Shown piece after piece: positions 1-4,777 of a stretch of DNA of 7,466 nucleotides; positions within the stretch are counted from its first letter, which is position 1, and each line of letters starts with the position of its first letter. The notes beneath the pieces were generated by a model. The model was not told where the DNA came from, did no database searches, and was given only the letters and a program-made list of their open reading frames with translations. The DNA lies in NCBI GenBank assembly GCA_017965685.1, contig JAGCPM010000100.1, positions 1 through 7,466 on the forward strand, read 5' to 3'. The stretch is from Kiritimatiellia bacterium (GTDB lineage Bacteria > Verrucomicrobiota > Kiritimatiellia > RFP12 > UBA1067). The translations under genes were made by a program, and so were the position numbers.

Positions 1-369
1 ATCGTCGTGAACTGCATCATCCTCGGCCGTGCGGAGGCGTTCGCGTCCAAGAACGCGGTTCTTGATTCGTTCGCTGACGGACTAGGCAGTGGACTTGGGT
101 TCACGCTTTCGCTGGCGCTTCTCGCGTCGGTCAGGGAGATAGTAGGTGCGGGAACGCTGACGATCTGGGGCGACATCGCGATCAAGGGGATCAATCCAGG
201 TCCCGTCACGATGGCCATATTGCCGGCGGGAGGATTCATATCGTTGGGGCTTCTCCTCGCGCTCATAAACAGGATCGGCGAGTGGAACGCGCGCAGACAC
301 GGGGCGCCGCCGCCTTTGCCGGTGAATCTCGATTGCCGCCACTGCACGATGTGCGACGCTGGGAAGTGA
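1..369 (+). CDS. rnfE: Electron transport complex subunit RnfE (RsxE), 3' part
   Basis: Only the last 122 codons are present; the start lies upstream of the window. RnfE is one of the integral membrane subunits of the Rnf complex, which couples electron transfer between ferredoxin and NAD to ion movement across the cytoplasmic membrane. The fragment opens with the family signature NCIILGRAEAFASKN; by homology with RnfA/RnfE and NqrD/NqrE, the Cys of the NC pair is a ligand of the membrane-embedded iron-sulfur centre. Next come GLGFTLSLALLASVREIVG and the hydrophobic ILPAGGFISLGLLLALI, which fit the last two membrane helices. NqrD is the close alternative, but the sequence pattern favours RnfE. 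The protein ends in a polar tail with C-RH-C-TM-C (codons at 334-354), an unusual cysteine cluster. Gene nrdR begins 4 nt after the stop codon. Confidence 0.88.
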   Translation: MVVNCIILGRAEAFASKNAVLDSFADGLGSGLGFTLSLALLASVREIVGAGTLTIWGDIAIKGINPGPVTMAILPAGGFISLGLLLALINRIGEWNARRHGAPPPLPVNLDCRHCTMCDAGK

Positions 370-373
370 CCGG

Positions 374-817
374 ATGAAGTGCCCGAAGTGCCAGATCGAC
401 AATGACAAGGTGCTGGAATCCCGCACCGTCCGTGAAGGCGCGGCAATCAGGCGCAGGAGGGAGTGCTTGGGGTGCGGGCACAGATTCACGACGTATGAGG
501 AGGTCGACCGCGATGAACTCGTGGTGGTAAAGCGCGACGGATCCAGGCAGGGGTTCGACAGGCAGAAGCTGGACAAGGCGATACGCCACGCCTGCGGCAA
601 GCGGCCCGTCAGCGGCGAGAAGATACGCTCAATCATAGACAACATAGTCGCGAAGCTCGAGGGTGAGGAGGTCCCGTCGTCCAAAATCGCAGATCTTGTG
701 ATGGATGAGCTGCACAAAGCAGATCAGGTCGCCTACATACGCTTCGCGAGCGTTTACAAGCAGTTCACCGATGTTGCGCAATTTCTTTCCACCATAACGG
801 AGATCGTGAAAAAATGA
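374..817 (+). CDS. nrdR: Transcriptional repressor NrdR
   Basis: This 147-residue protein has the usual NrdR length and layout. NrdR represses ribonucleotide reductase operons by binding paired NrdR boxes when its ATP-cone holds dATP/ATP. The N-terminal zinc ribbon is complete: Cys3-x2-Cys6 (MKCPKC) and Cys31-x2-Cys34 (CLGCGHRF), followed by the conserved FTTYE. Residues 46-136 form the ATP-cone, with VVKRDGSRQGFDRQKL and KADQVAYIRFASVYKQF as clear family signatures. The start ATG has a GGGAAG ribosome-binding sequence at 361-366, inside the end of rnfE. The stop overlaps the next start by 4 nt (ATGA), so translation is probably coupled. No ribonucleotide reductase gene and no recognisable NrdR box is present in the window, so its targets lie elsewhere. 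Confidence 0.97.
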   Translation: MKCPKCQIDNDKVLESRTVREGAAIRRRRECLGCGHRFTTYEEVDRDELVVVKRDGSRQGFDRQKLDKAIRHACGKRPVSGEKIRSIIDNIVAKLEGEEVPSSKIADLVMDELHKADQVAYIRFASVYKQFTDVAQFLSTITEIVKK

Positions 818-1893
818 GCAATCCTGAATATCAGCGACCCCCGGTTAAGGTGGCGATAATGGGGTGCGGCCGGTCGATGTTCGCCAGCCATTATCCCGTG
901 TACAAGGCGCATCCGGCACTCTTCAAGGTCGTGTGCGCTTGCGACACGATAAAGGAGCGGCGCGACATGATCGCGAAGGATTTTCCGGATTGCAGGATGT
1001 TCAGGCAGTTCTCCGACATGCTTGACGAGCGCAATATCGATCTTGTCGACATAGCGACAGGATCTCTCAACCACAAGAAGCATGCTATGATGTCTCTGGA
1101 GAAGGGATTTTGGACTCTTCTAGAGACTCCCATGGCCCTGCAGACGGACGAGGCGCTTCTCATACGGGGCGCGGCGGCGAAGGCAAAGAACAAGCTGATT
1201 GTCATGCAGAGGGGCATGTTCGATCCGGATTTCCTTATCGCGAAGGCGATGATGTCCGATCCGAGGCTTGGCGAGATACACGAGATCGTGATGCGCAAGG
1301 AGGATTATGTCCGCATCGACGACTGGCAGGCCGTCAAGAGAATGGGCGGTGGCGCGACGTATTACGCGATGACCGATATGCTGATTCAGGCGCTGAGACT
1401 GTTGCCTAGCGCGCCGATACAGATGTGGAGCGATCTAAAGAGAATCGCCTCGCTGGGAGACGCCGAGGACTACGCGCACGTGATGTTCAAGACCCGTTCG
1501 AACGTTTCTGCGGACCTGGCGTACAGCGGCGGATGTCTGAAAGAGAACCGGTCACCCAGCTTCAGTATACTTGGCGAGAGGGGTGAATTCAGCATAATGC
1601 CGGGTGCGACACAGGGAATGCTGACCGTGATAGAGCCCAACCTCAAACTTCCGAGAAGGCGTTCGAGTGTCAGAACTCCGCCGCTTTCCGACCTCCATGA
1701 GCAACTGCCCGTGGTTAGGATTCCCATTTCGCTGCCGGCGGGGACTCCGCATGGCGAGACGATGTTTTGGAAGCATGTGTACAATTCGGTCCGGACCGCG
1801 GCTCCATTCCCGATAACCATCGAGGAGTCGATTGATGCCGTGCGTTTCGCCCATTTGATGAAGAAGACAAGCCCGTTCGGAATGGGCAAATAG
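814..1893 (+). CDS. Gfo/Idh/MocA-like oxidoreductase, probably catalytically altered
   Basis: This 359-residue protein has the two-domain length of the Gfo/Idh/MocA family of NAD(P)-dependent sugar or polyol dehydrogenases. The N-terminal Rossmann fold (about residues 11-130) shows VKVAIMGCGRSMFASHYPVY, then VVCACDTIKERRD for the second strand and LVDIATGSLNHKKHAMMSLEKG. The C-terminal α/β domain follows, with GGG at 178-180. Several signature residues are changed. The usual EKP is Glu104-Thr105-Pro106. In the GGGxxxDxxxH stretch, Tyr184 replaces Asp and Asp188 replaces His. The third Gly of the nucleotide-binding GxGxxG is Met22. These positions normally carry the catalytic lysine and histidine, so dehydrogenase activity is doubtful; it may bind a nucleotide or sugar without turnover, or do different chemistry. 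The start overlaps nrdR. The substrate cannot be told from sequence. Confidence 0.85.
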   Translation: MSNPEYQRPPVKVAIMGCGRSMFASHYPVYKAHPALFKVVCACDTIKERRDMIAKDFPDCRMFRQFSDMLDERNIDLVDIATGSLNHKKHAMMSLEKGFWTLLETPMALQTDEALLIRGAAAKAKNKLIVMQRGMFDPDFLIAKAMMSDPRLGEIHEIVMRKEDYVRIDDWQAVKRMGGGATYYAMTDMLIQALRLLPSAPIQMWSDLKRIASLGDAEDYAHVMFKTRSNVSADLAYSGGCLKENRSPSFSILGERGEFSIMPGATQGMLTVIEPNLKLPRRRSSVRTPPLSDLHEQLPVVRIPISLPAGTPHGETMFWKHVYNSVRTAAPFPITIEESIDAVRFAHLMKKTSPFGMGK

Positions 1894-1907
1894 GGGAAAG
1901 CCAAGAC

Positions 1908-2279
1908 ATGGACAAGATGACGCAGAGCCTAGAAGACTACATCGAAACGGTGTACATCCTTTCGCTTGAGAAAAAGTCAGCGTGCGTGCGCGACGTGGCG
2001 AAGTCGCTGGGCGTGAAGATGCCGAGCGTAGTGAAGGCGGTGCACGAGCTGAAGAAGATGGGGCTCGTCGATCAGGAGCCGTACGGCGAAATCGAACTGA
2101 CGGTGAAGGGCAAGAGGGTTGCGAGGATGGTGCTCAACAGGCACACTCTGTTGAGAGCCTTTTTGGAGAAGCTTGGGGTTTCGAAGAAGATCGCGGACAA
2201 GGATGCCTGCCTGATGGAGCACATACTTTCTGCGGAGACGCTTGACAAAATAAGGACATTCACGGGAGGAACAAAGTGA
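1908..2279 (+). CDS. DtxR/MntR-family metal-dependent transcriptional regulator
   Basis: This 123-residue protein is a short, two-domain member of the family that represses metal-uptake genes when loaded with Mn(II) or Fe(II). Residues 1-65 form the winged helix-turn-helix (SLEDYIETVYIL, then VRDVAKSLGVKMPSVVKAVHELKKMGLV, wing at YGEIELT). Residues 66-118 form the dimerisation and metal-binding helices. By alignment with B. subtilis MntR the ligands are Asp10, Glu13, His79, Cys101, Glu104 and His105. All match MntR except Cys101, which sits where MntR has Glu99 and DtxR has Cys102. No SH3-like third domain is present. The ATG at 1908 is preferred over the one at 1917 because GGGGAAAG lies 8 nt upstream. 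The gene starts 14 nt after the oxidoreductase and overlaps the next gene by 4 nt (GTGA). No metal transporter is in view, so the target is unknown. Confidence 0.88.
   Translation: MDKMTQSLEDYIETVYILSLEKKSACVRDVAKSLGVKMPSVVKAVHELKKMGLVDQEPYGEIELTVKGKRVARMVLNRHTLLRAFLEKLGVSKKIADKDACLMEHILSAETLDKIRTFTGGTK
2264..2270 (+). promoter_or_regulatory. Ribosome-binding site that fixes the GTG start at 2276
   Basis: GGGAGGA lies 5 nt upstream of the GTG at 2276. This strong Shine-Dalgarno match inside the 3' end of the regulator gene supports the non-ATG start and the GTGA stop/start overlap. Confidence 0.7.
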
Positions 2280-3103
2280 AAAGCCAGATAAACCTTCTTC
2301 GCCAGCTGCAGGAGTTGGTGTTAACAAGGGACGAACACAACCAGACGGGAGACGGAAGCCATCTCGAAGAACTGAACAAGGCAATTGCGGCGCTGCAGGA
2401 TAAGTTAGATCAGCAGGTCGCAGGTTTGTTCCAGCGCCTCTACAACAAGAGCCATATCGTAATCTCGGCGATGTCGAAGGGTTGTTGCGCGGTGTGCGGC
2501 CTGCACGTGCCGATTGCGCAGGCCCAACAGGTCCAGCTCGCAAACCATCTTGTCACATGCTCGAGCTGCGGCAGGATACTCTTCGCGTCCGGTGCTGATG
2601 AACCTTGCAACATATCGGAGGATGGCGACCGCGACGAACCCAAGGTCGGCATATCGCGCTTCTCTGCCGAGGAGCTCATGGTTCCGTGCCTCAAGGCAAA
2701 GACCAAGACTGCGGCCATCGAGGAGCTCGCGGCCGCAATGGCGAAAGGGCATTTCATCTCCAATGTGGACAGTTTTGTGACCGCAGTGCTGGAAAGGGAA
2801 AACGTCCTTTCTACGGCTATGGGCGACTCTTTGGCGTTTCCGCATGTACGCGGAGTGGAGGGAGGCGCGCTTACACTGGCCGTCGGCACCTCGGAGAAGG
2901 GTATTGACTGGGGCGGGACGAAGGTTAATGCTATTTTCCTTTCGGCCATTCCCGTGGCTGTGTCGGCGTTCTATCTGAGGCTCATGTCCAATATCACGCA
3001 AGCCTTCTCGAAGGGAGACGCGCTCGAACAACTCATCGCGACGAAGAGTCCGGCCGATATGTGGAAGGTGCTGTGCAAGGCGACGAGGGCCATTGTAAGG
3101 TGA
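2276..3103 (+). CDS. Zinc-ribbon / PTS EIIA (fructose/PtsN type) fusion protein
   Basis: This 275-residue protein joins two modules. Residues 1-60 are a charged amphipathic helix, likely a short coiled coil. They lead into a C4 zinc ribbon with Cys71-x2-Cys74 and Cys95-x2-Cys98 (CAVCG, CSSCGRILF), closely like the ribbon ending DUF164/CT398-type proteins. Residues 128-275 match the PTS EIIA type-2 (fructose/mannitol, PtsN-like) fold. LAFPHVRG places the phosphoacceptor histidine at His190, equivalent to the IPH motif of PtsN. Phosphorylation by HPr-like proteins is therefore plausible. No EIIB or EIIC gene lies nearby, which favours a regulatory PtsN-like role over sugar transport; the ribbon may supply a nucleic-acid or protein contact. 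The GTG start has a strong ribosome-binding site and overlaps the upstream stop. The gene end overlaps the carboxypeptidase start. Confidence 0.85.
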   Translation: MKSQINLLRQLQELVLTRDEHNQTGDGSHLEELNKAIAALQDKLDQQVAGLFQRLYNKSHIVISAMSKGCCAVCGLHVPIAQAQQVQLANHLVTCSSCGRILFASGADEPCNISEDGDRDEPKVGISRFSAEELMVPCLKAKTKTAAIEELAAAMAKGHFISNVDSFVTAVLERENVLSTAMGDSLAFPHVRGVEGGALTLAVGTSEKGIDWGGTKVNAIFLSAIPVAVSAFYLRLMSNITQAFSKGDALEQLIATKSPADMWKVLCKATRAIVR

Positions 3104-3987
3104 GAGTGCTCTTCTCCGTTTTGGCCGTCTGCGTTTCGCTGATGGTCTCGGCCGCGCCCGTGCGCAAGGGGCCCGTGGAGACGGAACACAGGAAGGTTCC
3201 GTATGTTGGCGCGATTTCGGCTGACGCGGCCACCGGCAGAATTCTGTTTTCAGACAAGGCCGATGCCGAGGCATATCCCGCTAGCGTCACCAAGCTCATG
3301 ACCGCGCTTCTGGTTCTAGAGGATGTTGAGAAGGGGCGGTATTCGTTCTCTTCCCTTGCCACGGCTACGAAGGACGTCAACCGATGCGAGGCCAGCTGGG
3401 TCGGGCTCAAGGCCGGACAGTCGATGACGGTAGACGATCTTCTAACGGCGCTTCTTGTGCAGAGCGCGAACGATGCGGCGATAGTTTTGGGTGTGAATTC
3501 GGCGGGTTCTCTTGAAGCGTTCGTTGAGCGCATGAACGAAAGGGCGAGAGAACTCGGCATGGAGAATACCGCATACTATAATCCGAATGGGCTGCCAAAA
3601 CCGAAGTACGCAAAAGAATTCAACAGGACGACAGCCGCCGACCAGCTGAAGCTTGCGCTTGAGATTGTAAAGCACGAGATGATTTTCAAGTACACATCGG
3701 TCAAGCTCGGGCAGGTGAAAGATGGCAACGGGAACATAATCAAGTTCGTGAACCACAACAATGTTATGGTCAAGGACAAGCTCAAGGTAATCAATCCCGA
3801 CTCGAGCGAAGCTGTGGATGGCTTGAAGACCGGATACATAGAGGCTGGCGGATCTTCCGTAGTCCTTTCGGGATCTCGGGCGGGCAAGCGTGCAATAGTT
3901 GTTGTGCTTGGTTCGGCGAGCGCGCCCGACCGCGACAATGCCGCAAGGCGTCTTATGGAAGACGCCCTTTCGTCGCTAAGCTGGTGA
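3100..3987 (+). CDS. Penicillin-binding D-alanyl-D-alanine carboxypeptidase (peptidase S11)
   Basis: This serine peptidase removes the terminal D-Ala from peptidoglycan pentapeptides, outside the cytoplasmic membrane. With the GTG at 3100 it has 295 residues. It begins with a signal peptide (one Arg, the hydrophobic LFSVLAVCVSLMVSA, then a likely cut near AAP). All three penicillin-binding motifs are present: Ser62-V-T-Lys65, Ser122-Ala-Asn124 and Lys243-Thr-Gly245. NTAYYNPNGLP is also typical. The length covers only the catalytic domain, like PBP7, with no PBP5-type C-terminal domain or amphipathic anchor, so it is probably periplasmic. I chose 3100 because it gives a GTGA overlap with the upstream stop and starts directly at the signal peptide. 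GTG 3106, with AAGGTGA just upstream, is the alternative. It is the last gene of the first unit. Confidence 0.93.
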   Translation: MRVLFSVLAVCVSLMVSAAPVRKGPVETEHRKVPYVGAISADAATGRILFSDKADAEAYPASVTKLMTALLVLEDVEKGRYSFSSLATATKDVNRCEASWVGLKAGQSMTVDDLLTALLVQSANDAAIVLGVNSAGSLEAFVERMNERARELGMENTAYYNPNGLPKPKYAKEFNRTTAADQLKLALEIVKHEMIFKYTSVKLGQVKDGNGNIIKFVNHNNVMVKDKLKVINPDSSEAVDGLKTGYIEAGGSSVVLSGSRAGKRAIVVVLGSASAPDRDNAARRLMEDALSSLSW

Positions 3988-4101
3988 CTGCGTTGGCATA
4001 TCCCTTTTAGGGGACGCTTTACGGCCTTTGACATTCGGCCTTGTAGCAAAAGCGGCGGCACTGTTGCGCGAGACGTGAGAATTTGATATACTACCCAAAT
4101 C
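3988..4101 (+). other. 114-nt intergenic region separating two transcription units
   Basis: This is the only real gap in the window. Its left half holds only weak hairpins: TCCC/GGGA with a 6-nt loop at 4001-4014, and a GGCC/GGCC pair around 4024-4040. Neither is followed by a T-run, so I do not call an intrinsic terminator. The right half carries the promoter described separately. No Shine-Dalgarno sequence precedes the ATG at 4102. Confidence 0.6.
4064..4092 (+). promoter_or_regulatory. Predicted sigma-70-type extended -10 promoter
   Basis: The -35 candidate is TTGCGC at 4064-4069 (weak, three of six consensus bases). The spacer is 17 bp. The -10 is TATACT at 4087-4092 (five of six), preceded by TG one base upstream (TGA-TATACT), an extended -10 that compensates for the poor -35. 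The expected transcription start is about 4099, only about 3 nt before the ATG at 4102, so the transcript would be essentially leaderless. The position in the only sizeable gap supports the call. Confidence 0.6.
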
Positions 4102-4773
4102 ATGGCAAAAGACAGCAAGTGGTATGTAAGAAGCGCGGACGGGAGCGTGTACGGTCCGACGGACGTAGCCTCTCTCGCGGAGTGGGCGAGGGAAGGGCGC
4201 ATCGATCCTTCCGGTTTCGTTTCGCAAGACAGGCTCCATTGGACTCCGGCGCAGCTCATGGAAGAGCTGGAGATGCAATGGGTTGTCGAGGCGGAGCCCG
4301 GCAAGTTCTTCGGTCCCTTCAACCGCGCCGTCGTGGTGCGGCTGGCCGAAGAGGGTAAAATGCCGCAAGGCGCGAACGTGTATCGCAAGCACCTGTACGC
4401 GCCGGACGAAGACGAGCCTCCGAAAATCGTCGAGAAGATAGTCGAGAAGGAGGTTCGCGTCGAGGTTCCGGTCGAAAAGATCGTGGAAAAGATCGTCGAG
4501 AAGGAAGTGCGCGTGGAAGTGCCTGTCGAAAGGATTGTGGAGAAGATAGTCGAGGTTGAGCCTCCGCCGCGCACTCAAATCGTCGAGGCGGAGATTGTCG
4601 AGCCAGTTTCCGCGCCAAAGCCGCCGCCGGCCGCGCTTGGAGGAATGTTCAAGGGTGCGGTCCGCGAGAAGCTGATGGCTCTCGAGGCTGCGGCCAGAAG
4701 AGAGCTTGCGGCGGCCAAGAGGGGCGGCGGACTTGGCGTTCCAGGAATGGGAAGGCTTTTCGGCAGGAGGTAA
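4102..4773 (+). CDS. GYF-domain protein with KIVEK/EVPVE repeats
   Basis: This 223-residue protein has no known name. Residues 5-50 match the GYF_2 (DUF4339) module: WYVRSADGSVYGP, then LAEWAREGRIDP and a closing Trp at 47. A second, degenerate copy covers residues 60-95 (WVVEAEPGKFFGPFNRA, LAEEGKMP). GYF domains usually bind proline-rich peptides. Residues 108-153 are a low-complexity stretch of two exact 18-residue units plus a partial third, bracketed by PP (106-107) and PPP (154-156). A second PPP lies at 174-176. The C-terminus (about 180-223) is a basic, Ala-rich helix followed by a Gly-rich end (GGGLGVPGMGRLFGRR). There is no signal peptide or membrane segment, so it is probably cytoplasmic. 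The ATG has no ribosome-binding site but sits just downstream of a promoter. The next gene, 4 nt on, is a paralogue. Confidence 0.75.
   Translation: MAKDSKWYVRSADGSVYGPTDVASLAEWAREGRIDPSGFVSQDRLHWTPAQLMEELEMQWVVEAEPGKFFGPFNRAVVVRLAEEGKMPQGANVYRKHLYAPDEDEPPKIVEKIVEKEVRVEVPVEKIVEKIVEKEVRVEVPVERIVEKIVEVEPPPRTQIVEAEIVEPVSAPKPPPAALGGMFKGAVREKLMALEAAARRELAAAKRGGGLGVPGMGRLFGRR
4423..4560 (+). repeat. 54-bp coding tandem repeat (KIVEKIVEKEVRVEVPVE)
   Basis: Two exact 18-residue units (4423-4476 and 4477-4530) are followed by a partial unit reading RIVEKIVEVE. The two full units are identical in protein but differ at 10 of 54 nucleotides, all silent third positions. Valine/isoleucine alternate with glutamate/lysine/arginine, with one proline per unit. 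Confidence 0.9.
4765..4770 (+). promoter_or_regulatory. Strong ribosome-binding site AGGAGG deciding the start at 4778
   Basis: A perfect AGGAGG lies 7 nt before the ATG at 4778, inside the last codons of the upstream gene. It settles the start against an in-frame ATG at 4706, which would overlap the upstream gene by 68 nt. It also contrasts with the first gene of the unit, which has none. Confidence 0.8.
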
Positions 4774-4777
4774 AGAC

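Noticed and set aside
82..717. A 211-codon - strand frame opposite rnfE and nrdR
   Set aside because: It lies antisense to two clear families and shows no motif of its own.
3061..3099. GTG at 3061 as the start of the carboxypeptidase
   Set aside because: It would put 13 polar residues before the signal peptide and overlap the EIIA gene by 43 nt. GTG at 3100 or 3106 fits the signal peptide better.
4001..4040. Intrinsic terminator after the carboxypeptidase gene
   Set aside because: Only 4-bp stems are found, with no T-run. Read-through or Rho-dependent ending is equally possible.
4064..4101. NrdR box or metal-regulator operator in the promoter gap
   Set aside because: I saw no paired NrdR-box-like palindromes and no DtxR/MntR-type dyad. 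The AT-rich part is explained by the -10 element.
3576..4574. A 332-codon - strand frame across the carboxypeptidase and the first GYF gene
   Set aside because: It runs antisense through two well-supported genes and the promoter gap, and its composition is explained by the repeats.
4706..4777. Upstream in-frame ATG as the start of the coiled-coil protein
   Set aside because: It would add 24 residues that overlap the neighbour and lack GYF similarity. AGGAGG before 4778 and the paralogue alignment favour the later ATG.
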